Below are positions 39,938 through 47,738 of a stretch of DNA of 64,000 bases, piece by piece. The translations under genes and the position numbers were made by a program. The DNA lies in assembly GCA_021845925.1 (NCBI GenBank), contig JAJZUW010000002.1:21529-85528 (forward strand), given 5' to 3'. Positions within the stretch are counted from its first letter, which is position 1. Each line of letters starts with the position of its first letter. Origin of the DNA: Pseudomonadota bacterium. GTDB lineage: Bacteria > Pseudomonadota > Gammaproteobacteria > Burkholderiales > Sulfuriferulaceae. The notes under the pieces are model-generated. The model was not told where the DNA came from. It did not search any database and was given only the letters and a program-made list of their open reading frames with translations.

Positions 39938-40888
39938 ATGAGCAGTGCCATTACCGTCCGTCAGATGTTCGATGCCTTGCAGCACAGGCTGGATCTGCAA
40001 TGGGTATCCGGACAGTCGGGCAGCGAACGCCAGCTGATGAGTGACACGGTGCAGAAGCCTTCGCTCGCTCTGGTCGGACATCTGAATTTTGTGCACCCCA
40101 ATCGGGTGCAGGTGCTTGGTTGCGCCGAAATGGACTATTTGCGCAGCCTGTCCGGGGACGGCCTCGGCCTGGCAGTGAGCAACCTGTTTTCTACCGAGCT
40201 CGCCGCCATTATCGTGTCGAATGGGGAACTGGTTCCGGATCAGCTGCTGTCGTCGTCGGTGCGTACCGGAACGCCGCTGTTTACCTCACCGGTGCCGAGT
40301 CCGGAACTGATGTCGATTCTGGCGCATTATCTGGCCACTGCGCTGGCTGAATCCACCAGCGTGCATGGCGTAATGATGGAAGTCAATGGCATTGGCGTCA
40401 TGCTCACCGGCGCTGCCGCTGTGGGCAAGAGCGAACTGGCGCTGGAACTGCTGACGCGTGGTCATCGTCTGGTTGCCGACGACGTGGTGGATCTCTACAA
40501 GGTGGCGCCTGATACGTTAAGTGCGGAATGTCCGGCCATGTTGCAGGACTTTCTCGAAGTGCGCGGACTTGGCGTGCTGAATGTCCGCATGCTGTTCGGC
40601 GAGTTGGCCATCAAGCTGAAAAAGAATCTCAAACTGATCGTTCACCTCAAGCCGTTTGACGAACTGACCGACCAGCATCGTCTGGACATGCCGGAATCCG
40701 TTGAAAACATTCTCGGGGTGGCCATTCCGAAAGTGTTCATTCCGGTGGCGGCTGGCCGTAATCTGGCCGTGCTGGTCGAAGTGGCAACCCGTAACCACAT
40801 GCTGAAGCGGCGCGGAGTCAACAGTGTGGACGATCTGATCGCGCGGCAGCGCCAGATGCTGGAGGATCTCGATGCCGGGCAACCCTGA
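39938..40888 (+). CDS. hprK: HPr kinase/phosphorylase
   Basis: 316 residues. The N-terminal regulatory domain is followed by a P-loop (GAAAVGKSELALELL, about residue 157), and the HprK signature is LEVRGLGVLNVRMLFG. The C-terminal VEVATRNHMLKRRGVN is also typical. It adds and removes a phosphate on Ser 46 of HPr. HPr itself is not in the window. It overlaps rapZ by 17 bases. Confidence 0.94.
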   Translation: MSSAITVRQMFDALQHRLDLQWVSGQSGSERQLMSDTVQKPSLALVGHLNFVHPNRVQVLGCAEMDYLRSLSGDGLGLAVSNLFSTELAAIIVSNGELVPDQLLSSSVRTGTPLFTSPVPSPELMSILAHYLATALAESTSVHGVMMEVNGIGVMLTGAAAVGKSELALELLTRGHRLVADDVVDLYKVAPDTLSAECPAMLQDFLEVRGLGVLNVRMLFGELAIKLKKNLKLIVHLKPFDELTDQHRLDMPESVENILGVAIPKVFIPVAAGRNLAVLVEVATRNHMLKRRGVNSVDDLIARQRQMLEDLDAGQP

Positions 40889-41735
40889 CGCGTCATCCCG
40901 TCTGCAGCTGGTGCTGGTGAGTGGACTGTCCGGCTCGGGCAAGGGGGTAGCCATGCGCGTGCTGGAAGATGCGGGTTTCTACTGCGTGGACAATCTGCCG
41001 GCTGCGTTGCTGGAAGATACATTGCAGGTACTGGCCGGCAATGGCGATTACCGGGTGGCGATCAGCATGGATGGCCGCACGCGCGATGCCTGGCGAGAGT
41101 TGCCGGCGCTGATTGAACGCCTGCGCGAACAGATGGATGTGCGCCTGCTGTTTCTGGAAGCCAAGACCGAAACCCTGGTGCGGCGTTATTCCGAAACGCG
41201 TCGCCGGCATCCGTTTGGCAGCGCCGAGCGGGCGCTCGCGGAGGCGATTGCCTGGGAGCGCGATCTGCTCGAACCGATTGCCCGGCTGGGCAATCGCATG
41301 GATACCAGCGAAGTTCCGGCCAGTACCCTGCAGCATTGGGTCAAGGATTTCATTGCGCTTGAGCCCTCCGGGTTGACCTTGCAGTTGACCTCGTTCGGAT
41401 TCAAACGTGGTATTCCGCTGGATGCCGATCTGGTTTTTGACGTCCGCTGCCTGCCGAATCCGCATTATGACCCGCGCCTGCGCGACCTGACCGGGCGCGA
41501 TCAGCTGGTCATCGATTTTTTGCAGCGCAGTGAGGAAGTGGCCGAGATGCTGGCAGACATTCGGCGGCATGTGGAAAAATGGCTGCCCTGTTTCGTGCGG
41601 GATCACCGTTCTTATCTGACAGTGGCGATTGGCTGCACGGGCGGTCAGCACCGTTCGGTGTATCTGTGCGAACAGCTGGCTGGTCATTTTGCCGCCAGCG
41701 CGCAGGTTCAGCTGCGTCACCGGGAACTGGGTTGA
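40872..41735 (+). CDS. rapZ: RNase adapter protein RapZ
   Basis: 287 residues. An N-terminal P-loop domain (VLVSGLSGSGKGVAMRVLEDAGFYCVDNLP) precedes a C-terminal domain with LTVAIGCTGGQHRSVYLCEQL. In enterobacteria RapZ guides RNase E to the GlmZ small RNA and senses glucosamine-6-phosphate. Whether the same RNA target exists here is unknown. The start lies inside hprK. Confidence 0.94.
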   Translation: MPGNPDASSRLQLVLVSGLSGSGKGVAMRVLEDAGFYCVDNLPAALLEDTLQVLAGNGDYRVAISMDGRTRDAWRELPALIERLREQMDVRLLFLEAKTETLVRRYSETRRRHPFGSAERALAEAIAWERDLLEPIARLGNRMDTSEVPASTLQHWVKDFIALEPSGLTLQLTSFGFKRGIPLDADLVFDVRCLPNPHYDPRLRDLTGRDQLVIDFLQRSEEVAEMLADIRRHVEKWLPCFVRDHRSYLTVAIGCTGGQHRSVYLCEQLAGHFAASAQVQLRHRELG

Positions 41736-42109
41736 GAGCATATCTGGCTTTGCTCCGGCCGGGGGACTGGCTGGTGGCTCTGGGTGGCGCGGCACTGGTC
41801 GCCGTGCTGATGCAGCATGTCTGGCTGGCCGGACCGGCGGATCATGTGCTGGTGCGTCAGGGTGGGCATGTGTTTTGTGTTGCCGGCCTGCTGGCCGATC
41901 GTGAAATCGTGGTGCCAGGACCGCTTGGCCTGACCCGCATCCGGATTGCCGGTCGGCGCGCCAGGGTGGAAAGTGATCCGGGGCCGCGCCAGTTGTGTGT
42001 CCGGCAGGGCTGGATCAGTCGCCCGGGAGAGGCAGCCATCTGCCTGCCCAATCAGGTCAGTGTTGAAATTGTGGGTCGTCAGGTTGTGTATGACAGTCTC
42101 AGTTATTGA
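41732..42109 (+). CDS. NusG domain II-containing protein
   Basis: A 125-residue protein from a TTG start overlapping the rapZ stop. A hydrophobic anchor (about residues 12-30) precedes a small beta domain ending in CVRQGWISRPGEAAICLPNQVSVEIVG, the hallmark of the NusG_II family, with its paired Cys. Such proteins are found next to Gx transporter genes, as here, and often with flavin or redox genes. The function is unknown. It overlaps the next gene by 20 bases. Confidence 0.75.
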   Translation: MRAYLALLRPGDWLVALGGAALVAVLMQHVWLAGPADHVLVRQGGHVFCVAGLLADREIVVPGPLGLTRIRIAGRRARVESDPGPRQLCVRQGWISRPGEAAICLPNQVSVEIVGRQVVYDSLSY

Positions 42110-42596
42110 AACCACCGGCGAAGACCACCGGATTGCCCGGCTGGCAGCGCTGGCAATTTCGCTGATGTGGATCGATGCAGCCTTGCCTTCGCCGGTGCCC
42201 GGCATCAAGCCTGGTCTGGCCAATATTGTCACGCTGGTGGTGTTGCGGCGGCACGGTCTGGTGTCTGCGCTCTGGGTGGCGGCATTGCGTGTGGTGGCCG
42301 GCAGCATGCTGCTGGGACGTTTTCTGACGCCCGGTTTTGTGCTCAGCGCGGCAGGGGCGATGGCCAGCCTGCTGGTGCTGTGGTTGCTGTCCTGGTTGCC
42401 GCGCGGCTGGCTGGCCAGTGTCGGTCTTAGCATTCCGGCAGCTTTTGCGCACATGGCTGCCCAGTTGTTGCTGGTCGGCATCTGGTTCATGCCAGGTCTC
42501 AATCTGTGGCCGCTGGTGCCAGGCTTCGCCCTGTTTGCCTGGCTGGGTGGGCTGGTCAATGGACTTGTTGCAGAACGATTGCTCAGGAATACATAA
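42090..42596 (+). CDS. Gx transporter family membrane protein
   Basis: A 168-residue protein with four or five helices. Near the start, the ALPSPVPGIKPGLANIVTLVVL segment is the family hallmark; the family was once annotated as heptaprenyl diphosphate synthase component I. The rest is compact (GRFLTPGFVLSAAGAMASLLVLWLLSWLP, PAAFAHMAAQLLLVGIWFMPG). It is probably an S-component-like or small-molecule transporter; the substrate is not known. Partnering with the NusG_II gene is conserved in other genomes as far as I recall. Confidence 0.75.
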   Translation: MTVSVIETTGEDHRIARLAALAISLMWIDAALPSPVPGIKPGLANIVTLVVLRRHGLVSALWVAALRVVAGSMLLGRFLTPGFVLSAAGAMASLLVLWLLSWLPRGWLASVGLSIPAAFAHMAAQLLLVGIWFMPGLNLWPLVPGFALFAWLGGLVNGLVAERLLRNT

Positions 42597-42600
42597 ACTC

Positions 42601-43245
42601 ATGAATCAGATTCCGCGTACCGTGACCTTGGCCTGGACGGGGGCTTCCGGCATGTCTTATGGCCTGCGTCTGCTCGAACAGCTGCTGGCTGCCGGCATCC
42701 ATGTGTATGTGCTGGTGACTGCGGCGGGACGCATCGTGGCCAAACAGGAGCTGGGCCTGGAGTTGCCGGCACAGCCAGAACGCATGGCACAGGTGCTGCG
42801 TGAACGCTGGCCGCAACTGTCCGGTACGCTGGATGTATTTGGCCGGGATGAATGGTTTGCGCCGGTGGCTTCCGGTTCCAATCCGGCTGATGCAATGGTG
42901 GTTTGTCCGTGTACAATGGGATGTCTGGCCGCCATTTCGCAGGGCTTGTCGGAAAACCTGATCGAACGTGCTGCCGATGTCAGTATCAAGGAAGGACGCA
43001 AGCTGGTGCTTGTTCCGCGGGAAACCCCGTTCTCGGTGCTGCATCTGGAAAACATGTTGCGACTGGCACGCATGGGCGTGGTCATTCTGCCACCCAATCC
43101 GGGCTTTTATCATGAACCAGTCGGGATTCCGGACCTGGTCGATTTTGTCGTGGCCCGTATCCTGGACCAGATAGGCGTGCCACATCAGCTACTCAGGCGC
43201 TGGGGTGCGGCCAGTGAAGCTGATACAATGCAGAATGGTGATTGA
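42601..43245 (+). CDS. ubiX: Flavin prenyltransferase UbiX
   Basis: A 214-residue flavoprotein that makes prenylated FMN for the UbiD decarboxylase of ubiquinone synthesis. Motifs are LAWTGASGMSYGLRLLEQLL at the start, SGSNPADAMVVCPCTMGCLAAISQGLSENLIERAADV in the middle, and LVLVPRETPFSVLHLENMLRLARMGVVILPPNPGFY, all diagnostic. An ATG at the start of the true reading region follows the Gx gene by four bases. A terminator-like hairpin follows. Confidence 0.95.
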   Translation: MNQIPRTVTLAWTGASGMSYGLRLLEQLLAAGIHVYVLVTAAGRIVAKQELGLELPAQPERMAQVLRERWPQLSGTLDVFGRDEWFAPVASGSNPADAMVVCPCTMGCLAAISQGLSENLIERAADVSIKEGRKLVLVPRETPFSVLHLENMLRLARMGVVILPPNPGFYHEPVGIPDLVDFVVARILDQIGVPHQLLRRWGAASEADTMQNGD

Positions 43246-43285
43246 CAAATGGTCGGTGGCATGATGCCATTGGCCAATACTGCCC

Positions 43286-43314
43286 AGGCCGGCAGAATGC
43301 CGCCTGCTTTTATT
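43286..43314 (+). terminator. Intrinsic terminator after ubiX
   Basis: AGG-C-CGGCA, loop GAA, TGCCG-CCT form a stem with one bulged C, followed by GCTTTTATT. It ends the long kdsD-to-ubiX run, 25 bases before the next gene. Confidence 0.6.
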
Positions 43315-43338
43315 GTAACCATCAGTTAGGGCGTAAAG

Positions 43339-44514
43339 TTGAGTCTGGTATCCCTGTTTAGCCGGCGCAAGAAAGACACCGAAGTGTCGGAGCCGCGGCT
43401 GGTCAAGCCAAAAGGGCGTGAGCAGGCTATCGCCGAGATCAATGCCCAACCCATTGAAGAACAGCATTTTGATGATGACACGCTGACTTCCAGCATTGAA
43501 GTCACCGAAATCCAGTCGAATTTCATTCCGGGCCTGGAAGATGCGGCCATTCTGTATGCCAATGGCCGGATAGACGATGCCGCCAGCCTGTTGCAGACAT
43601 TTCTTCAGCAAACGCCGGAGCAGGAAGATTTGTGGCAGATGCTGTTCGATCTGTATCTGGCTGTCGATGATCATGAGCGTTTTGACCAGCTGGCGCTGGA
43701 ATACACCATCAAACGGGAACAGTCGCCACCTGCCTGGCAATCCCGTTTGCTGAGCGCTGATCTGTCGGGCAAGGAAGCGACAGACAAAACGTCGCGTGGT
43801 CAGTTGTTCAGCATCAAGGGGCGACTGGACCAAAGCCAGGCAGACCGGATTGCATTGCTGGTTCAGGCCGCCGGTGGACAGATCCAGCTGGATCTGTCGG
43901 GTATCGTCGAACTCACGCCAGAAGGTTGTCGTCTGCTCAAGCAGGCGCTTGTCGTGTTGCAGAAACGTCACACCCGCCTGCAACTGGCCAGCGGCGCCCT
44001 GATTGGTCTGTTGCAGAAATATGTGGCCAGAACAGAAAACCGTGACGAAGCCTGGTGGCTTTTGCTGCTGGAACTGTACCAGTTGCAGGGCCGGGAAGCC
44101 GAATACGATGATCTGGCTGTCGATTATGCGGTGACGTTCGGTATTACCGCACCTTCGTGGGAACGTCAGGAACAACAGGCCAGTGTGCAGGAAATCACGT
44201 CGGCAATGACGGAAGCCGAAGTCCACGAGAACGAGGGCGACGTTTACGCACTCAACGGGGTGCTGGGGTCGCGTGCGGCGATGGAAATTGCCGCATTGCG
44301 CGAGTTCGCCGCCACACGAGGCAATATCGAGATTGACATGTCCAATGTGCCGCGTGTCGAATTTGCCTACGTCAGTGTCCTGATGGACACTCTGATGAGT
44401 CTGGGCCGGCAACAGCACCAGATGACCATTGTGAACTGCAATTTCATGGTTTATGTTCTGCTGGTGGTGATGGGGGTTGACCAGATTGCCGGCGTTTCGC
44501 GGAGAAAATTCTGA
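43339..44514 (+). CDS. STAS-domain protein with duplicated helical-STAS module
   Basis: A 391-residue cytoplasmic protein from a TTG start (GTTAGGGCG upstream). After a charged N-terminus (1-60), an alpha-helical segment with FimV/TPR-like flavour (LWQMLFDLYLAVDDHERFDQLALEYTIKREQSPPAWQ, 99-134) is followed by a STAS-like domain (155-225). The pair is repeated: WWLLLELYQLQGREAEYDDLAVDYAVTFGITAPSWE (239-275) and a second STAS-like domain (300-390). STAS domains usually bind protein partners or nucleotides. It lies directly upstream of hslVU with no gap. The function is unknown. Confidence 0.72.
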   Translation: MSLVSLFSRRKKDTEVSEPRLVKPKGREQAIAEINAQPIEEQHFDDDTLTSSIEVTEIQSNFIPGLEDAAILYANGRIDDAASLLQTFLQQTPEQEDLWQMLFDLYLAVDDHERFDQLALEYTIKREQSPPAWQSRLLSADLSGKEATDKTSRGQLFSIKGRLDQSQADRIALLVQAAGGQIQLDLSGIVELTPEGCRLLKQALVVLQKRHTRLQLASGALIGLLQKYVARTENRDEAWWLLLLELYQLQGREAEYDDLAVDYAVTFGITAPSWERQEQQASVQEITSAMTEAEVHENEGDVYALNGVLGSRAAMEIAALREFAATRGNIEIDMSNVPRVEFAYVSVLMDTLMSLGRQQHQMTIVNCNFMVYVLLVVMGVDQIAGVSRRKF

Positions 44515-45072
44515 ATGGCCGGTGAAAATCAGCGCACGGATGTCTGGCATGGCACCACCATCCTGTCGGTTCGGCGTCATGGACAAGTCGCCATGGGTGG
44601 CGATGGTCAGGTCACCTTGGGCAACATTGTGGTCAAAAGCACTGCCCGCAAGGTTCGCCGCATGTATCGTGACCAGATTCTTGCCGGATTTGCCGGCGCC
44701 ACTGCCGATGCATTCACGCTGTTTGAACGGTTCGAGGAAAAACTGGACAAGCATCAGGGCAACCTCATGCGCTCGGCTGTCGAGTTGGCCAAAGACTGGC
44801 GGACAGATCGTATGCTGCGTAGACTGGAAGCCATGCTTGCCGTGGCAGACGCACAGCATTCACTGATTCTCAGCGGTAGTGGCGATGTTCTGGAGCCGGA
44901 AGCGGGCATTGTGGCCATCGGCAGTGGCGGGGCATATGCTGAAGCCGCCGCGCGCGCCCTGCTTGCGCATTCGGAACTGAATGCACGGGATATCGTCAGT
45001 TCGGCGTTAAGCATCGCCGGCGATATCTGTATTTATACCAACCAGAATCACAGCATCGAAGTGCTCGAATGA
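44515..45072 (+). CDS. hslV: ATP-dependent protease peptidase subunit HslV
   Basis: A 185-residue threonine protease subunit. A 13-residue propeptide ends in Gly 13; cleavage exposes Thr 14 ([10 protein letters not shown]), the nucleophile. [29 protein letters not shown] and [16 protein letters not shown] are conserved. A short propeptide of this kind is normal outside the enterobacteria. It forms the double hexamer core capped by HslU, whose gene overlaps by four bases. Confidence 0.96.
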   Translation: MAGENQRTDVWHGTTILSVRRHGQVAMGGDGQVTLGNIVVKSTARKVRRMYRDQILAGFAGATADAFTLFERFEEKLDKHQGNLMRSAVELAKDWRTDRMLRRLEAMLAVADAQHSLILSGSGDVLEPEAGIVAIGSGGAYAEAAARALLAHSELNARDIVSSALSIAGDICIYTNQNHSIEVLE

Positions 45073-46412
45073 ACGACGACAATGACTTTCCCATGACGCC
45101 CAGGGAAATTGTGCATGAACTGGACAAGCATATCGTTGGCCAGGCGGCGGCCAAGCGTGCAGTGGCCATTGCCTTGCGTGACCGCTGGCGGCGCGCGCGC
45201 GTGCCGTTGCCCATGCGCAATGAAATTGCACCCAAGAATATTCTCATGATCGGACCGACCGGCGTCGGAAAAACCGAAATCGCCCGACGGCTGGCCAGAC
45301 TTACCCAGGCTCCTTTTATCAAGGTGGAAGCAACCAAGTTTACCGAAGTGGGCTATGTGGGCCGTGATGTCGATTCGATCATGCGCGACCTGATGGAGGT
45401 GGCCATCAAGGCCCAGCGCGAAAAAGCGATGCAGCTGGCCAGGAACCGTGCGCAGGACGCCGCAGAAGACCGTATCCTGGATGTCCTGGTGCCGCCGGCA
45501 AGGGACCATCATGCGGGCGGGGAAGATTCGGCCACCCGGCAGAAATTTCGCAAGATGCTCCGTGAAGGGCAACTGGATGATCGTGAAATCGAAATCGAAC
45601 TGGGAACCGGCACGCCAGTGCAACCCCAGATATTTGCCCCGCAGGGCATGGAAGATTTTACCAGCCAGATTCAGGAAATGTTCCAGAATGTGGCACAACG
45701 GGTGCGCAAGCCACGCAAGGTGCGAATTGCCGACGCCATGCAGCAATTGACGGAAGAAGAATCGGCCAGCCTGGTCGATGAAGATGACATCCGCCAGCGT
45801 GCCCTGCAGCAGGTGGAGCAGAATGGCATTGTCTTTATCGATGAAATCGACAAGATCGCGTCACGTGGCCAGCAAGGCAGCAGCAATGGTGAGGTCTCCC
45901 GTCAGGGTGTCCAGCGTGACCTGCTGCCGCTGGTGGAAGGCACGACCGTCAATACAAAGTATGGTCTGGTGCGCACCGATCATGTGCTGTTTATTGCCAG
46001 CGGCGCGTTTCATCTGTCCAGACCGTCCGACCTGATCCCGGAACTGCAGGGCCGGTTTCCGATCCGGGTCGAACTCGAATCGCTTTCCGTCAGTGATTTC
46101 GAATCCATCCTGACTGCAACCGATGCCTGTCTGACCCGGCAATACCAGGCCATGCTGGCAGTGGAAAACGTGACTTTGCAGTTCACCGCCGATGGTGTCA
46201 GGCGGTTGGCTGAAATCGCCTTTCGGGTAAACGAACGCACCGAAAACATTGGCGCGCGCCGTTTGCACACCGTACTTGAACGTCTGCTGGAACAGGTGTC
46301 CTACGATGCGCCGCAAATGTCTGGCCAGACATTGCTGGTGGATGCCGCTCTGGTGGACGAGCGGCTGAACGGCATCGTGCAGGACGAAAACCTGTCGGGT
46401 TATATTCTCTGA
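45069..46412 (+). CDS. hslU: ATP-dependent protease ATPase subunit HslU
   Basis: A 447-residue AAA+ unfoldase. Walker A is [15 protein letters not shown], the pore motif follows ([14 protein letters not shown]), then the inserted I domain (about 110-240), Walker [13 protein letters not shown] and sensor II ([14 protein letters not shown]). The C-terminal residues ENLSGYIL dock into HslV. It recognises and threads substrates. Twenty bases after its stop the palindromic repeat array begins. Confidence 0.97.
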   Translation: MNDDNDFPMTPREIVHELDKHIVGQAAAKRAVAIALRDRWRRARVPLPMRNEIAPKNILMIGPTGVGKTEIARRLARLTQAPFIKVEATKFTEVGYVGRDVDSIMRDLMEVAIKAQREKAMQLARNRAQDAAEDRILDVLVPPARDHHAGGEDSATRQKFRKMLREGQLDDREIEIELGTGTPVQPQIFAPQGMEDFTSQIQEMFQNVAQRVRKPRKVRIADAMQQLTEEESASLVDEDDIRQRALQQVEQNGIVFIDEIDKIASRGQQGSSNGEVSRQGVQRDLLPLVEGTTVNTKYGLVRTDHVLFIASGAFHLSRPSDLIPELQGRFPIRVELESLSVSDFESILTATDACLTRQYQAMLAVENVTLQFTADGVRRLAEIAFRVNERTENIGARRLHTVLERLLEQVSYDAPQMSGQTLLVDAALVDERLNGIVQDENLSGYIL

Positions 46413-46430
46413 CCTGCCCGTTCCGCCTGT

Positions 46431-46982
46431 TATTGCGCGCAGTCGCGGAATCCACACGTTTTGTGGGGTGGTATCAAGCCGTGGATTCTGCGACTCCGCT
46501 TCGCTTCGCGCAGAATGACGGGGAACTGGAACGTTGGCCGACGCCTGTCTTTGCGCGCAGTCGCGGAACCTTCGCAGCGACATCAATAACCGCTGTCATT
46601 CCGCGCGCAGTCGCGGAACCTTCGCAGCGACATCAATAACCGCCGTCATTCCGCGCGCAGTCGCGGAACCTTCGCAGCGACATCAATAACCGCCGTCATT
46701 CCGCGCGCAGTCGCGGAATCCACACGTTTTGTGGGGTGGTATCAAGCCGTGAATTCTGCGACTCCGCTTCGCTTCGCGCAGAATGACGGGGAACTGGAAC
46801 GTTGGCCGACGCCTGTCTTTGCGCGCAGTCGCGGAACCTTCGCAGCGACATCAATAACCGCCGTCATTCCGCGCGCAGTCGCGGAACCTTCGCAGCGACA
46901 TCAATAACCGCCGTCATTCCGCGCGCAGTCGCGGAATCCACATGTTTTGTGGGGTGGTATCAAGCCGTGGATTCTGCGACTC
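46431..46982. repeat. Higher-order palindromic repeat array (118- and 50-bp units)
   Basis: The core CGCGCAGTCGCGGAA recurs at 46436, 46554, 46604, 46654, 46704, 46822, 46872 and 46922. The intervals are 118, 50, 50, 50, 118, 50 and 50 bases, i.e. long-short-short-short-long-short-short, then a partial long unit. Short units have the spacer beginning CCTTCGCAGCGACATC. Each long unit contains a second, inverted copy of the core (GTGGATTCTGCGACT to CAGAATGAC), so it can fold into a large hairpin like a REP doublet. The core is the same as in the array at 1-394. The array fills the space between hslU and ttcA and runs into the ttcA 3-prime end. Confidence 0.95.
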
Positions 46983-47738
46983 GCCATCGGTTGGGCCATG
47001 CTGACCGCTCATCAGGGGTTTCATGGCAGTGAGCAGACTGGCAAACAGACGCGGATTCTGTTTTTCCTGCTCAGCCAGCATCTGTTTCATGGCCTCGCGC
47101 TGCGTTGGCATGGCAAAGCAGGCTGGACAGTTGTCGTGAATTACCGGCAAACCGGCACGGATGCTGTAGTCGCGCGTCTGGCGTTCGCGGGCATAACACA
47201 GCGGACGAATGATACGGACGTCGCCGGCGTCATTGGTGTAGTGGGCTTGCATCGTACGTAGTTTGCCGCCAAAAAACATCGACATCATCAACGTTTCTGC
47301 CAGATCATCCAGGTGCTGCGCGAGCGCCAGCACGTTATACCCGTTTTCGCGGGCAACCCGGTACAGGATGCCGCGGCGCATGCGCGAGCAGAAGGCGCAA
47401 AAGGAATCTCCGCTCATGCTGGTTTGCGCAGACGCCACAATCGGTTGTCGTTCATAGTGATACGCGATGCCTTGCCGGCTCATCCAGGGGATCAGCCGGC
47501 TCGGGTTGAAGTCTTCGGATTGCGGATCCACTGTGCAGGCGGCGATCTCGAATCGAACTGGAGCCCGACGGCGCAGGTCAAGCAGGATCTGCAACAGGCT
47601 CAGTGAATCCTTGCCACCGGAAAGCCCCAGCAGGATACGGTCGCCTTCGCGGATCATGTCGAAGTCGCGGATGGCCCGTCCCGTGGCGCTCAGCAGCGAA
47701 CGGGGCGGCGCAGATGGGCGGTCAGTCCTGCCGGTCAT
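46914..47738 (-). CDS. ttcA: tRNA 2-thiocytidine(32) synthetase TtcA
   Basis: A 274-residue PP-loop ATPase that thiolates C32 of certain tRNAs using a 4Fe-4S cluster. SGGKDS (40-45) binds ATP; Cys 114 and Cys 117 (SFCAFC) and Cys 204/207 (CPACF) are the cluster region. The start at 47738 overlaps the msbA stop; the open frame upstream lies in msbA and is not used. Residues from about 253 on are encoded by a partial repeat unit, and the stop codon lies in the next core. The original C-terminus seems to have been replaced or extended by the repeat. The catalytic part is complete, so activity is likely kept. Confidence 0.92.
   Translation of the reverse strand: MTGRTDRPSAPPRSLLSATGRAIRDFDMIREGDRILLGLSGGKDSLSLLQILLDLRRRAPVRFEIAACTVDPQSEDFNPSRLIPWMSRQGIAYHYERQPIVASAQTSMSGDSFCAFCSRMRRGILYRVARENGYNVLALAQHLDDLAETLMMSMFFGGKLRTMQAHYTNDAGDVRIIRPLCYARERQTRDYSIRAGLPVIHDNCPACFAMPTQREAMKQMLAEQEKQNPRLFASLLTAMKPLMSGQHGPTDGESQNPRLDTTPQNMWIPRLRAE

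Noticed and set aside
46914..47738. TtcA as a broken gene because of the repeat
   Set aside because: All ATP and Fe-S motifs lie before the repeat-derived part, so it is altered at the end but not evidently inactivated.
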